Part shown: positions 36,860-46,564 of the stretch, piece after piece
Numbering within the stretch: the stretch's first letter is position 1
How the letters are laid out: every line of letters begins with the position of its first letter
Origin: Aureimonas pseudogalii
Lineage (GTDB): Bacteria; Pseudomonadota; Alphaproteobacteria; Rhizobiales; Rhizobiaceae
Length of the DNA stretch: 64,000 bases
Direction: 5' to 3'
Assembly (NCBI RefSeq): GCF_014196835.1
Contig: NZ_JACIEK010000004.1
Span: 1 to 64,000, forward strand
Made by a program: the position numbers and the translations under genes
The notes under the pieces: model-generated
Told to the model about the DNA's origin: nothing
Databases searched by the model: none
The model's input: the letters and a program-made list of their open reading frames with translations, nothing else

Positions 36860-37060
36860 CCTGCGGTCTTCCTGCTGGGGGATCGCGGCATCGCCGACGT
36901 CGCCGGGAACCATTGGACCGGCTGGCCCGTCGTCTGGCAAGCACGTGGCGCGCAACTATTTCGTGACGGGCAAGGCCGGCCAAAATAAGACCGCCGGGGC
37001 CGGCGCCGGGCCCGGTGGCGACGCCCTGCCACGGCTCGCGCGGATATGAGAGGAGACAGG

Positions 37061-37648
37061 ATGCCACAGGGCGGAAACGATCAGATCGACCGCGACGGGT
37101 CGGGCGTCTCCCTCGAAGCGCTCGCCTCGCGGGCCGAGCGGGCGGGCGTCGGCGCTCCGCCGGTGGAGCGATGGAACCCCACGCATTGCGGCGAGATCGA
37201 CATGCTCGTCGATGCCGACGGCCGCTGGTTCCACGAGGGAACGCCAATCGAGCGCGAGGCCCTGGTGCGCCTGTTCTCCAGCATTCTGCGCCGCGAGGCC
37301 GATGGCAGCTTCGTGCTCGTCACCCCTGCCGAGAAGATGACGATCCGCGTGGAGGACGCGCCCTTCGTGGCGGTGGAGTTGAGCGTCGCGGGCGAGGGGG
37401 CGAACCAGGTCGTGAGCTTCCGCACCAACTTGGGCGATCTCGTCGCGGCCGGTCCCGATCATCCGCTGCGCTTTGCCGAGGGCGGCGAGGGCTTTCGCCC
37501 CTACCTCACCGTGCGCGGCGGACTGGAGGCGCGGCTGACGCGCTCGCTGGCCTACGATCTGGCGGGGCTCGTCGAGGAGACGGCGGAAGGCCTGCGCCTG
37601 CGCTCGAACGGCGCGAACTTCGCGGTTCCCTCCGCATCGGGCGCATGA
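37061..37648 (+). CDS. DUF1285 domain protein
   Basis: A 195-residue protein covering the whole DUF1285 family (VERWNPTHCGEIDMLVDADG, WFHEGTPIEREALVRLFSSI, LVTPAEKMTIRVEDAPFVAV). The ATG at 37061 directly follows AGGAGACAGG and is preferred to the one at 37046. It overlaps the CoA pyrophosphatase gene by four bases (ATGA). The operon with a Nudix enzyme and a CCA-adding enzyme is a known alphaproteobacterial arrangement. Function is unknown. Confidence 0.9.
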   Translation: MPQGGNDQIDRDGSGVSLEALASRAERAGVGAPPVERWNPTHCGEIDMLVDADGRWFHEGTPIEREALVRLFSSILRREADGSFVLVTPAEKMTIRVEDAPFVAVELSVAGEGANQVVSFRTNLGDLVAAGPDHPLRFAEGGEGFRPYLTVRGGLEARLTRSLAYDLAGLVEETAEGLRLRSNGANFAVPSASGA

Positions 37649-38277
37649 GCGGGCAGGCCGGAATGTTCGACGTCGCGGATCTGCGCCATCGGCTCGATGC
37701 GCGGGGCGCGGCGCTCTTCGAGCCCGACGACGGCGACCATCGGCTCAACCCCGAGCTGGAGGCGACGATCGGCGAGGCCGCGACCCGCGAGGCCGCCGTT
37801 CTGGTCGGGATCGTGGACCGCGAGGCGGGGGCGAGCGTGCTCCTCACCACGCGCGCGGCGGGCCTGCGGACGCATTCCGGCCAGATCGCCTTTCCTGGCG
37901 GCGCGGTCGATCCCGGCGACTCTGGCGTCGAGGCGGCGGCGCTGCGCGAGGCGCAGGAGGAGGTCGGTCTGGACCCCCGGTTCGTGGAGGTGCTGGGCCT
38001 CCTGCCGCGCTACCGCACCACCACGGGCTTCGCGATCACGCCGGTGCTGGCGATCGTCCAGCCCGGTTTCTCGCTGCGGCCCAACCCCACCGAGGTGGAC
38101 GACGTGTTCGAGGTGCCGCTCGCCTTCCTCATGGACGAGGCCCACCACGCCCGTGACAGCCGCGTCTGGAAGGGCCATATCCGGCACTTCTACACGATGC
38201 CGTTCGGCGAACGGCACATCTGGGGCGTCACCGCCGGCATCCTGCGAACGCTCTACGAAAGGCTCTACGCATGGTGA
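37645..38277 (+). CDS. Nudix CoA pyrophosphatase (NUDT7/CoAse type)
   Basis: A 210-residue hydrolase. The UPF0035 CoA-recognition motif LLTTRAAGLRTHSGQIAFPG directly precedes the Nudix box (GGAVDPGDSGVEAAALREAQ then EEVGL), with the Asp variant usual in this subfamily. It should split CoA or its derivatives into phosphopantetheine and 3',5'-ADP. The start overlaps the DUF1285 stop by four bases, and its end overlaps the next gene by seven. Confidence 0.93.
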   Translation: MSGQAGMFDVADLRHRLDARGAALFEPDDGDHRLNPELEATIGEAATREAAVLVGIVDREAGASVLLTTRAAGLRTHSGQIAFPGGAVDPGDSGVEAAALREAQEEVGLDPRFVEVLGLLPRYRTTTGFAITPVLAIVQPGFSLRPNPTEVDDVFEVPLAFLMDEAHHARDSRVWKGHIRHFYTMPFGERHIWGVTAGILRTLYERLYAW

Positions 38278-39524
38278 CCCGCATCGAGGCGGAATGGCTC
38301 CGCGATCCCCTCCTCCAGTCGCTGCTCTCCGCACTTTCGGCGGGCGGCGAAGAGGCGCGGGTGGTCGGCGGCGCGGTCCGCAACACGCTGATGGGACTGG
38401 CCATCACCGACATCGACGTGGCCACGACGACGCTGCCGACCGAGACGGTGCGGCGCATTGAGGCGGCGGGCTTTCGCGCCGTGCCGACCGGCATCGAGCA
38501 TGGCACCGTCACGGCCGTGCGCGAAGGGCGCGCGTTCGAGGTGACGACGCTGCGGCGCGACGTCGAGACCGACGGCCGCCACGCCAAGGTCGCCTTCGGG
38601 CGTGACTGGAAGGCCGACGCCGAACGCCGCGACTTCACGATCAACGCGCTGACCTGCGATGCGACGGGCGAGGTCCACGACCTCGTCGGCGGCGTCGCCG
38701 ATCTCGAGGCCGGCGTGCTGCGCTTCATCGGCCAAGCCGAAGACCGGATCACGGAGGACACGCTCCGCATCCTGCGCTTCTTCCGGTTCTTCGCCTGGTA
38801 CGGCCGGGGGCGGCCGGACGGCGAGGGGCTTCGCGCCGCCACGCGGCTGAAGGCGGGCGTCACGCAGCTTTCGCCCGAGCGCGTCTGGGCCGAGCTGCGC
38901 AAGCTGCTCGCCGCCCCCGATCCGTCACGCGCGCTTCTGTGGATGCGCCAGACCAGCGTTCTCTCGCTCGTTCTGCCCGAAAGCGAGAAATGGGGGATCG
39001 ACGCCATCCATGGGTTGATGCAGGCGGAAGCCGCCCACGGCATCGCGGCCGATCCCATCCTGCGGCTGGAGGCGATCGTGCCGCCAGATGCCGATCGCAT
39101 GGGGGAACTCGCCCGGCGGCTTCGCCTGTCGAATGCCGATCGCGACCGGCTGGTGGCTTGGGCGCGCGAGCGCGAACCGCTTGGCGACGAGAGCGATGCG
39201 AGCTTCGCCGCGCGACTCTATTTCGGCGACCGCGGAGCCATCGCGGATCGTCTAGCCCTCGGGCTCGCGCAACTTCAGCCCAAGCTCGCCGCCGATCCCG
39301 ACAATCTGGCGACCGCAGCGCTATGGGGGCGTCGCCTCAAGGAGACCCGCGGCTTTTCCGCTCCGGCCTTCCCGCTGTCGGGTCACGATCTCACGGAGCG
39401 CGGCATCGCGGCGGGGCCGGATCTCGGCCGGCATCTCCTGCGGCTCAAGACCGCGTGGGCGCAGAGCGGTTTCGTGATGGGGCGCGAGGCGCTTCTGGCG
39501 ATGCTCGACGAGCGTCCGGCATAA
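38271..39524 (+). CDS. cca: CCA tRNA nucleotidyltransferase
   Basis: A 417-residue class II poly(A)-polymerase-fold enzyme that adds or repairs the tRNA 3' CCA. The flexible loop/nucleotide motif VVGGAVRNTLMG, the catalytic Asp47-x-Asp49 (DIDVATT), AERRDFTINAL and the EDTLRILRFFRF segment are all present. It is the last gene of the DUF1285-CoAse-cca operon and overlaps the previous gene by seven bases. It is followed immediately by a bidirectional terminator. Confidence 0.95.
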   Translation: MVTRIEAEWLRDPLLQSLLSALSAGGEEARVVGGAVRNTLMGLAITDIDVATTTLPTETVRRIEAAGFRAVPTGIEHGTVTAVREGRAFEVTTLRRDVETDGRHAKVAFGRDWKADAERRDFTINALTCDATGEVHDLVGGVADLEAGVLRFIGQAEDRITEDTLRILRFFRFFAWYGRGRPDGEGLRAATRLKAGVTQLSPERVWAELRKLLAAPDPSRALLWMRQTSVLSLVLPESEKWGIDAIHGLMQAEAAHGIAADPILRLEAIVPPDADRMGELARRLRLSNADRDRLVAWAREREPLGDESDASFAARLYFGDRGAIADRLALGLAQLQPKLAADPDNLATAALWGRRLKETRGFSAPAFPLSGHDLTERGIAAGPDLGRHLLRLKTAWAQSGFVMGREALLAMLDERPA

Positions 39525-39527
39525 AAA

Positions 39528-39547
39528 AGGCGGGCCTCGGCCCGCCT
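39528..39547. terminator. Bidirectional terminator between cca and the DUF1059 gene
   Basis: AGGCGGGC (39528-39535) pairs perfectly with GCCCGCCT (39540-39547) around CTCG. An A-run precedes it, acting as a T-run for the minus strand, and the two flanking genes converge. Confidence 0.85.
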
Positions 39548-39569
39548 CGTCTTCTGTATCATTCAACGA

Positions 39570-39755
39570 TCAGTGACGAACGGCGTCCGCCTCGTGCAGA
39601 CGGTCGCGGAACGAGTCCATCATACCGGCAGTGATCGTCTGCACACCGAGTTGCTTGGCCTGCGAGACAGCTCGGCGGATGACCTCGGCTTTCGACTCCG
39701 CGCGGATGACGCGCTTGCAGCCCGGAATGACGTCGGCACAATCCAGTTCATACAT
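39570..39755 (-). CDS. DUF1059 small protein
   Basis: A 61-residue cytoplasmic protein matching the whole DUF1059 family (ELDCADVIPGCKRVIRAESK, the paired Cys6/Cys13, then ITAGMMDSFRDRLHEAD). It has a strong ribosome site (GGGAGG) before the ATG. It is predicted to be a small stress-type protein but has no proven function. Its own 190-base upstream gap separates it from hemF. Confidence 0.88.
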   Translation of the reverse strand: MYELDCADVIPGCKRVIRAESKAEVIRRAVSQAKQLGVQTITAGMMDSFRDRLHEADAVRH

Positions 39756-39944
39756 GGCAAGACCTCCCTTGATGGTATTCCCAAGGGAAGAGATCGCCAG
39801 TTTCTCACCTGAATCAAGTGCTTTGCTTGGCAAATCATCAGACGGCAAAACTGATTGTCGGAAGGCTTGCCGGATCGCGAACGAAAGATCGTTCAGCCTC
39901 AAGTGGCTGGCTCATGCGGCGGATGTCTCGCCTTCAGTCGCGGC

Positions 39945-40850
39945 TCACGGCCATTTGACGACGGGCGGCATCGAGGAGAGGATCGAGTGGACGTTCCCGC
40001 CCGTGCGCAAGCCGAAGAGCGTGCCCCGGTCGTAGAGGAGATTGTACTCGACGTAGCGCCCGCGCCGAACGAGTTGCTCCTCACGCTCCTCCTCCGTCCA
40101 CGAGTGGCCGGCATTCTGGCGCACGAGATGCGGGTAGACGACGAGGAACGCCTTGCCGACGTCCTTGGTGAAGGCGAAGTCGGCGTCCCAGCCGCCCTTC
40201 TCCTCGGGCGAATGCAGCCAGTCGTAGAAGATGCCGCCGACGCCGCGCGACTCGTTGCGGTGCGGCAGGAAGAAGTACTCGTCGCACCATTCCTTGTACT
40301 TCTCGAAATCGGCCACGGCGTGCCGGTCGCAGACGAACTTGAGGGCGCGATGGAAGGCCTGCGTGTCCGGGTCGGAGGCGATTCGCCGCCGGTCGAGCGT
40401 CGGCGTCAGGTCGGCGCCGCCGCCGAACCATTGGCCTGTCGTGACGACCATGCGCGTGTTCATGTGGACGGCGGGCACGTGGGGATTGCGAGGGTGGGCG
40501 ATCAGCGAGATGCCGGAGGCCCAGAACGAGCGGTCGGCGCCTGCGCCGGGGATCTGCTTGGCGAAATCCTCCGAGAGTTCGCCGTAGACCGTCGAGGTGT
40601 GAACGCCGACCTTCTCGAAGACGCGGCCGTGCATCATCGACATGACGCCGCCGCCACCGTCGTTGTCGCGGCTCCAGGGGGTGCGCTCGAAGCGGCCGGC
40701 GGGCATGCCGTCCTCGCTGCCGAACTCGTCCTCCAGCGCTTCCAGACCCGTGCAGATGCGGTCTCGCAGGGCCTCGAACCAGATCCGGGCGAGATCCTTC
40801 TTCTCGTCGATGTTTTCCGGGAGACCCTGGGGCAGCTCGGGACGTTCCAT
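39945..40850 (-). CDS. hemF: Oxygen-dependent coproporphyrinogen III oxidase
   Basis: A 301-residue heme-pathway enzyme that uses O2 to convert coproporphyrinogen III to protoporphyrinogen IX. Signatures include [15 protein letters not shown], the active-site [20 protein letters not shown] stretch, [19 protein letters not shown] and a C-terminal [14 protein letters not shown]. Length is normal. The start is MERPELPQG. It is monocistronic. Confidence 0.96.
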   Translation of the reverse strand: MERPELPQGLPENIDEKKDLARIWFEALRDRICTGLEALEDEFGSEDGMPAGRFERTPWSRDNDGGGGVMSMMHGRVFEKVGVHTSTVYGELSEDFAKQIPGAGADRSFWASGISLIAHPRNPHVPAVHMNTRMVVTTGQWFGGGADLTPTLDRRRIASDPDTQAFHRALKFVCDRHAVADFEKYKEWCDEYFFLPHRNESRGVGGIFYDWLHSPEEKGGWDADFAFTKDVGKAFLVVYPHLVRQNAGHSWTEEEREEQLVRRGRYVEYNLLYDRGTLFGLRTGGNVHSILSSMPPVVKWP

Positions 40851-41077
40851 CTGCAAGTCTTTCTCGCCGTCTCGCGCGGGCGTTCTGCGGACCTTCCCGT
40901 CTCGCGTACCAGCAACGCCGGCACGCCGAAAGCACGAGAGCACCCCTGCTGCCCGAGATTCACCATGATTCTCGCGAGCGCCTGTCCGAGACGGCTCGTT
41001 TCGACTCGAAACGGCCTGTTTCGACACTATTTCGATTCTATTCGCGACGACGATTCGAGGTCGGAACTGGACCTGCC

Positions 41078-41332
41078 ATGCGGTCTCCTCCCAAACCACC
41101 CCTGGATGGGCTGCGTCGGCAGCTTCGTAACCCGCCGTCCGGCCGCCCTGCCTGCGTGGAAAGCTTCGTGCGCGAGACCTTCACGCTGCCGCGGCCGGAT
41201 GCACGCGTCAAAGCACGGGAGTGGTTCGCACGCTATCCCAAGGCCGGCTACTGGACGCAGGTGGAAAGCTGGCGGCTGCTGCCGAACGGTGACGTCGAAT
41301 TCACCATGCGCCGCCTGCCGACCGCGGATTGA
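41078..41332 (+). CDS. Small conserved-looking protein, unknown function
   Basis: An 84-residue basic, aromatic-rich protein ([20 protein letters not shown], then [20 protein letters not shown] and a VEFTMRRLP end). I cannot name the family. The compact conserved-looking core and good codon periodicity support it as real. It stands alone between hemF (divergent) and the polysaccharide region. Confidence 0.6.
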   Translation: MRSPPKPPLDGLRRQLRNPPSGRPACVESFVRETFTLPRPDARVKAREWFARYPKAGYWTQVESWRLLPNGDVEFTMRRLPTAD

Positions 41333-41380
41333 CGGTCGCCGCTCACAATCGCTGGGCGGCCGCGGCCGTCCTTGAGGGCG

Positions 41381-42286
41381 TCAGTAGTAGGCGTTGAGTG
41401 GAAGCCGCAGCGGCTCGCGCATCTTGCCGACATTGACCCAGGACTTCACGAGCATGCGCATGCCGTTCTGGCGGCGGAGGCTCAGAAGGGCGATCGAGGC
41501 CGCGAGGGTGAGCATCGCGCGCAGCAGCGAGCCGACGAAGAAGCGCATGCGCGACCAGAGGCCCGGACTCATCTCGCGCCGCGCGAAGGTCTGGCCCTTG
41601 CGCAGAGACCGCCGCCACAAGTCCCGCGGCCGGCAGCGGGCGAGCGCGATCTCCTCGTCGATGCGCGCCTCGGGCGCCGAGGCCAGCGTGCCGCCCATCT
41701 TCTGGAGGCGCCGAAACAGGTCGGCGTCCTCGCCGCCGGATCGGCCCAGCGCGGGGTCGAAGCGCAGGCCGAGGTCGAAGAAGACGCGGCGCCGCACCAG
41801 GCAATTGGCGGTGGAGGCGTAGCGAACCGGCTCGCCGGTCGGTCCCGGCGACTTGGTGAACGGATCGCCCCAGACGATGAAGCGATTGGCGCCTTCGGGA
41901 TAATGGGCCGTCACCGGCCCGAACACCGCATCGGCGCCGGATGCGTTCAACGCACGCACGAGGGCGTGCAGCCAGTCCGGCCCGACCCATTCGTCGTCGT
42001 CGACGAAGGCGAGGGTTTCGCCCCTTGCATGCTCCACCGTCAGATTGCGCGCGACCGAAATGTTGCGCGTCCCGGATGCGACGATCACAACTTCGGGATG
42101 CAGGAGCCCTTTGGAGCGAAGAATGCCGGCAACGCGATCCTCGCCGCTATCGTCCGCGATCACGATCTCGAACGGAAGGCCCAGCTGCCGCGCCGACGCA
42201 TGAACGGTGGCGACGGTTCGCGCGAGCGTCGCCCGCCCGATGCTGGCGATCAGGATGCTGATCTGGATGCGGGAGCTGGCCGGCAA
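41381..42286 (-). CDS. Family 2 glycosyltransferase (succinoglycan ExoM-like)
   Basis: A roughly 301-residue GT-A enzyme with the nucleotide-sugar fold (ISILIASIGRATLARTV, then FEIVIADDSGED) and the metal-binding Asp-rich site FVDDDEWVGPDW. GGEDADLFRRLQKMGG completes the family 2 pattern. A short hydrophobic C-terminal segment may contact the membrane. No ATG lies near the expected start. TTG at 42286 is my choice and TTG at 42307 an alternative. It is divergent from an SGNH hydrolase gene across a perfect palindrome, at the left edge of the polysaccharide cluster. Confidence 0.85.
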   Translation of the reverse strand: MPASSRIQISILIASIGRATLARTVATVHASARQLGLPFEIVIADDSGEDRVAGILRSKGLLHPEVVIVASGTRNISVARNLTVEHARGETLAFVDDDEWVGPDWLHALVRALNASGADAVFGPVTAHYPEGANRFIVWGDPFTKSPGPTGEPVRYASTANCLVRRRVFFDLGLRFDPALGRSGGEDADLFRRLQKMGGTLASAPEARIDEEIALARCRPRDLWRRSLRKGQTFARREMSPGLWSRMRFFVGSLLRAMLTLAASIALLSLRRQNGMRMLVKSWVNVGKMREPLRLPLNAYY

Positions 42287-42373
42287 AGGCGGGTACTTTC
42301 CGAGCAAGAGCGTCGCAGCTTCCCTACCACCCGCGCCGGAACGATAGAAGCATCCGGCAGGACGCTGAGCCGA

Positions 42374-42391
42374 TTTAACACCAGTGTTAAA
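42374..42391. promoter_or_regulatory. 18-bp palindromic operator candidate in the divergent polysaccharide promoter
   Basis: TTTAACAC-CA-GTGTTAAA is a perfect 8-bp inverted repeat in an AT-rich patch between the divergent glycosyltransferase and SGNH genes. The symmetry and location suggest a binding site for a dimeric repressor or activator of the polysaccharide genes. Confidence 0.6.
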
Positions 42392-42488
42392 GCCATAAGG
42401 CAAGCGATCTATTCCCGTCGTCGGACACCGCGCCATATCGGCGAACGACCAGTCCCCAACCGGGTGGTCCCGATCACGACATCGCGAT

Positions 42489-44156
42489 ATGCAACGGCTC
42501 AATCGGTCCACTTCCATCTCTTCTCGTCGAGGGTGCCTGCCCGGGCTCGACCTCGACTCTCTATCAATCGGAGGTGCTGCAATCCTTCCCACCCGCCGTG
42601 ATACGATCCGATGGGCTGCGGCCGGACTCCTGAGCGCGAGCTGGGGTGAAACGGCAGAGGCACGCCCGACTCGCGTCGATGCCGTCTCGCCCCTGATGTT
42701 CGCATCCACGCGTCTTCATCCTCCGATCCGATCCTACCTCGCCCAGACCCCCGACAGCGCCGGACGCCTTTCGCAGATCGCGTTTTCGACGCCGGACTAT
42801 CCGATCACCGGACTGCGTCTCGCCTTCGTCAACTGGTTCTGCCTCAGCGGCACCCGGCGGCCGGCCGAATTCGACGTCGAGAACGAACTGGAGATCGAAG
42901 GGGTAGCGCTTCGATGGGGCGCAGAGTCGCGGCGGTTGCGGTTTGGCGGACGGGATAGGGTCAGCCTGCCGCCCGGCGGCGTCGCGCTGTCCGATCCGAT
43001 CGAAGGGACGATCGCGGCCTGGAGCGACGTCACCGTGCGCACGTTCGACCGCGTCGCGCTCGGCGGCAGCCGGCCGGGCGGTCTCGTGCGACAGGCGTTC
43101 CGCGGCGAAGCCTGCGAACTCGTCGGCGGGGATCTCGACCTGCGCCGGCTCGCCGAAGGCGACGTCGAACACAACGTCTCGGACGGGGGCCTCTACGGTC
43201 CCTGCCTGGCGGTCGGGGAGGGATGGGATGGGCGCGCCGTCGTCCTGTCGGTCGGCGACAGCATTTCCTTCGGCCAGGAGGATGGCGGCCCGACCGCCGA
43301 TGCGCGTGGCAATTTCGGCTATGTCGCGCGGGGCCTCGATACCCGCGACGGCCTGTCTCTACCCTATGCGCAACTGGCGGTGCCGGCCTCGGCACCGAGC
43401 GAGGTGTCGTCGCAAGATGTTGGCCACTTCCGGCGGCGCTTCGAGCTTCTCTCCGCAGTGCGCCGGCTCGGCGGCCGCTGGCCCTTCACCCACATCCTCT
43501 CGGAACACGGCGTCAACGACAGTTACGCCTCGAAGGACTGGCGCAGTCTGCAGGGCATCATGCAGGACTGGTGGGATTTCCTCGACCGCTCCTTCGACCA
43601 CGCGCCGATCGTCCAGACCACCTACACGCCGCGAAGCCTTTCGCCCGGACCGGACGCGTTCACGACGCTCGCCGCGCAATCTCCCGCTCAGAACAATGCC
43701 TTTCCGGATGGGAATCGCTGGAGGGTGGCGGACTGGATCCGCACGCGGCCCGCGCCGCTCGCGGGCGTCGTCGACATGCAGCCGTTTTTCGGCAATCGCG
43801 CGCAGCCCGATCTCTGGCGGCTGCGCGACTACCGCTCGGTACTGGTCGCCGACGCCGAGATGGGCGCACGATCGCTGCTCCTGGCGAATGCACCGGAGCC
43901 GGGCGAGCTTTTTCTGATCGAGCCGGGAACGCCCCGATCCGACCGGGGCGTCGGCGTCCTCAACGTCGTCGGCGTCGCGCGCGAGGGAGCGAGCTACCGC
44001 GTCTCGCTGTCTGGCTCGACTGCGCAGGTGCATAGAGCCGGCGCCGGAGTGGCGGCTATGGCGACGCGCGACGGCAGCCATCCCTCGCCACTCGTCCACC
44101 GACAGGCTGCGGCGGCGATCGTGACGGCAAAGCGCGAAGGCATCTTCCAGACCTGA
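42489..44156 (+). CDS. SGNH hydrolase, probably polysaccharide-associated
   Basis: A 555-residue protein with a complete SGNH set: block I VLSVGDSISFG (Ser258), block with EHGVNDSY (Gly/Asn), and DGSHPSP with Asp528 and His531. A twin-Arg-like stretch RRDTIRWAAAGLL near residue 36 suggests export, perhaps by Tat, with a later start than the one given. The ATG at 42489 has no good ribosome site, and a GGAGG precedes codon 31. A beta-rich N-terminal half (about 65-245) lies before the catalytic part. It may remove O-acyl groups from the exported polysaccharide. Confidence 0.75.
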   Translation: MQRLNRSTSISSRRGCLPGLDLDSLSIGGAAILPTRRDTIRWAAAGLLSASWGETAEARPTRVDAVSPLMFASTRLHPPIRSYLAQTPDSAGRLSQIAFSTPDYPITGLRLAFVNWFCLSGTRRPAEFDVENELEIEGVALRWGAESRRLRFGGRDRVSLPPGGVALSDPIEGTIAAWSDVTVRTFDRVALGGSRPGGLVRQAFRGEACELVGGDLDLRRLAEGDVEHNVSDGGLYGPCLAVGEGWDGRAVVLSVGDSISFGQEDGGPTADARGNFGYVARGLDTRDGLSLPYAQLAVPASAPSEVSSQDVGHFRRRFELLSAVRRLGGRWPFTHILSEHGVNDSYASKDWRSLQGIMQDWWDFLDRSFDHAPIVQTTYTPRSLSPGPDAFTTLAAQSPAQNNAFPDGNRWRVADWIRTRPAPLAGVVDMQPFFGNRAQPDLWRLRDYRSVLVADAEMGARSLLLANAPEPGELFLIEPGTPRSDRGVGVLNVVGVAREGASYRVSLSGSTAQVHRAGAGVAAMATRDGSHPSPLVHRQAAAAIVTAKREGIFQT

Positions 44157-44352
44157 TCGAGGGCCGTTTCGCAAGGAGCGTGTCGTGGGCGCGGCACCTG
44201 CAATCGGCGCGTGCGCGCAGTGCAGCATTCGTGTCGATCCAGCAACCATCTTCGCTCGAACGTCCGGTCCTTGCGGGATCGGTCATCGCTCCCCGGCGGT
44301 TTGTGCCGTACGGAACAGAAAGATGCGCAGACTATCAGGGAGACTTCGATTT

Positions 44353-45561
44353 ATGTGGACCAGAGGTCTTCGCTCGGGCGGCACCCTGATTGCGGTTCTA
44401 GGCGTTTCCGCCTGCACCACGCTGCCGCGATCCGGCCCCGACGACAAGGCGATCCGGCAGGAAGCGGCCTTCCACATCCAGGGTCCGAAGGCGGGCAATC
44501 CGCTTCTGGACTATGCGCTCGTCGATCTCACGCCCAACGTCCTGTCCTACTTCCCGCAGAAGCCGGCCACGTCGCTGAGCGCCGGGTTCGGATCGAAGCG
44601 AAGCGGACCACCGTCGGTGTCGCTCGGCGTCGGCGACGTCGTCGAGGTCAGCATCTTCGAATCGGCGGCCGGCGGTCTGTTCGTGCCCGCCGATGCCGGC
44701 AGCCGGCCCGGCAACTACGTGACGCTGCCGCGCCAGACCATCGATACCGGCGGAAACTTGTCGGTGCCTTACGCCGGCCGAATCCGCGCGGCGGGCCGCT
44801 CGATGGCGCAGGTGCAGGCCGACATCGAACGCCGGCTGGCCGACCGCGCGATCGAACCGCAGGTCGTGCTCAATCTCGTGGAGAGCCGCTCCAGCCAGAT
44901 CTCCGTGCTCGGCGACGTCAACTCGCCGGCCAAGTTCGAGACGACGCCGAACGGCGACCGCGTGCTCGACGCGATCTCGCGGGCCGGGGGCATCACGGCG
45001 TCGGGGGCCGAGAGCTACATCACGCTGCAGCGCAACGGCACCTCGGCGACGGTGCTGTTCAACACGCTGCTCGAAAAGCCGGAGGAGAACATCTACCTCT
45101 ATCCCGGCGACACGATCTTCGTGAACCGCGAGCGGCGCACCTTCCTGGCGCTCGGCGCGTCCGGCCTCACGGGGCGCATCGACTTCGAGGAGTCGAACAT
45201 CACGCTGGCCGAGGCGGTCGGCAAGTCGGGCGGTCTCCTCGACGCCTCCGCCGATCCCGGCCAGGTCTTCGTCTACCGTCTCGTCGATCCCGCCATTCTG
45301 GCGCGGATGGGCATCCCCGTCGATTTCAAGGCGGGAACGGGCTATCCCGTGATCTTCCGCTCCAACATGCGCGATCCCTCGGCCTATTTCCTGGCTCAGA
45401 GCTTCCCGATGCAGGACAAGGACATTCTCTACGTCTCGAACGCCGACGCGGTGGAACTGACGAAAGTGTTCAACATCGTGGCGTCGGCGACGTCGACCGT
45501 GTCGGGCACGGCGACCGACGTCGTTCTGACGAGCAATCCGTCGCGCGCCTTCCGGAAGTAG
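44353..45561 (+). CDS. Polysaccharide export outer-membrane lipoprotein (Wza/OPX family)
   Basis: A 402-residue OPX protein that forms the outer-membrane exit channel. The lipoprotein signal ends in VSAC (lipobox, Cys21 from MWTRGLRSG). Next come the poly-export domain (LGVGDVVEVSIFES, then LSVPYAGRIRAAGRSMAQVQ) and SLBB domains (ISVLGDVNSPAKFETTPNGD; YLYPGDTIFVNRE). ATG 44353 has GGGAGA nine bases upstream and is preferred to 44323. The partner tyrosine kinase or co-polymerase is not in this window. Confidence 0.93.
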   Translation: MWTRGLRSGGTLIAVLGVSACTTLPRSGPDDKAIRQEAAFHIQGPKAGNPLLDYALVDLTPNVLSYFPQKPATSLSAGFGSKRSGPPSVSLGVGDVVEVSIFESAAGGLFVPADAGSRPGNYVTLPRQTIDTGGNLSVPYAGRIRAAGRSMAQVQADIERRLADRAIEPQVVLNLVESRSSQISVLGDVNSPAKFETTPNGDRVLDAISRAGGITASGAESYITLQRNGTSATVLFNTLLEKPEENIYLYPGDTIFVNRERRTFLALGASGLTGRIDFEESNITLAEAVGKSGGLLDASADPGQVFVYRLVDPAILARMGIPVDFKAGTGYPVIFRSNMRDPSAYFLAQSFPMQDKDILYVSNADAVELTKVFNIVASATSTVSGTATDVVLTSNPSRAFRK

Positions 45562-45609
45562 CGGAAGGACCGGCCCTCGCCCTCTACGGCAGGGGAGCCC
45601 CGCGATCGG

Positions 45610-46539
45610 TCAGGACCGCTTTTCGCGGCGCTTCCAGCGAAAATGGTCGAACGGAAGCTTGAGATAGGGACCGGGAATGTAGATCGGCGCCGTCCACGGG
45701 AAATGGCGCAGCAGAAACGCGGCTCGCGAGCGCAGCGGCAGCGCCAGGGGATGCTGCATCTGCCGATAGCGCTGCATCAGCGTCAGCCCCGATCCGCCCC
45801 AGCGCAGCCGGTTCGAGACGTTGGCGGCGCAGAACCCGACATAGCCGGGCGCCAGCCAGAGGCCCGCGCCGCGCTTGCGGGCGCTGAGGCCATAGTCCCA
45901 GTCTCCGAGCGTGTGCTGGTAGACGTCCGGGATGTTGCCCAACTGGTCGGCGAGTTCGCGCGGAAACAGCAGCATGTTGGCGTTCATCAGGTCGCAGGAC
46001 AGCGGCTCGTCGGGGCTCGGCAGCACCATGCGGAACGGCTGCGGGAAGCGGCGGTTCTTCAGGCGGAACCCGCCATAGCTCGGCTGCTTCGTCTGCGGAT
46101 CGAGCATCGCGCCGCTGATCATGTGCGATCCGCCGAGGCGAGCGTGCAATTCGTCGTGGGTGGCGACGAGCCGTGCCACGGCGTCCGGCTTGGCGACGAC
46201 GTCGTCGTTCATCCAGATGTAGAAGTCGTGTCCGCGCTCCAGCGCCGCGCCGTACGCGACGCGCATGCCGCCGGCCCACCAAAGGTCGCCTGCGCTCCCG
46301 AAGAGGTGGACATGAGGATAGCGCTCGCGCACCGCGTCCGGCGTGCCGTCGGTGCTGGCGTCGTCGAGGAGGTAGATCTCAATGCGGAGTTCAGGTGGCA
46401 GCGTTTGAGCGCCCAGACTTTCGAGGCAGGCCAGCGTCTTCTCACGCCGGTTGAAGGCGGCGATGCACACGGCCACGGTTCGAGGCGGTGTCGCGCCCGA
46501 CGCTCGGTCGTCGGTCTGCGGCGTGCTGGCGTCGGTCAT
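45610..46539 (-). CDS. Family 2 glycosyltransferase
   Basis: A 309-residue GT-A enzyme: VAVCIAAFNRREKTLACLES, YLLDDASTDGT, the substrate-binding WMNDDV motif and GDWDYGLSARKRGAGLW. The C-terminal VSNRLRWGGSG and PWTAPIYIPGPYLKLP stretches are rich in aromatics and may touch the membrane. It resembles rhamnosyl-transferase-like family 2 enzymes in polysaccharide clusters. It is 25 bases downstream of the acyltransferase gene on the same strand and so is co-transcribed with it. Confidence 0.9.
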   Translation of the reverse strand: MTDASTPQTDDRASGATPPRTVAVCIAAFNRREKTLACLESLGAQTLPPELRIEIYLLDDASTDGTPDAVRERYPHVHLFGSAGDLWWAGGMRVAYGAALERGHDFYIWMNDDVVAKPDAVARLVATHDELHARLGGSHMISGAMLDPQTKQPSYGGFRLKNRRFPQPFRMVLPSPDEPLSCDLMNANMLLFPRELADQLGNIPDVYQHTLGDWDYGLSARKRGAGLWLAPGYVGFCAANVSNRLRWGGSGLTLMQRYRQMQHPLALPLRSRAAFLLRHFPWTAPIYIPGPYLKLPFDHFRWKRREKRS

Positions 46540-46564
46540 GTCGTTCTCGCAGGCTCGTTGCGCA

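Noticed and set aside
36906-36931. An EcfG-like box (GGAAC-N17-CGTC) in the moxR/DUF1285 divergent gap
   Set aside because: The -10 element has a mismatch in a core base and the position is remote from the start, so chance is likely.
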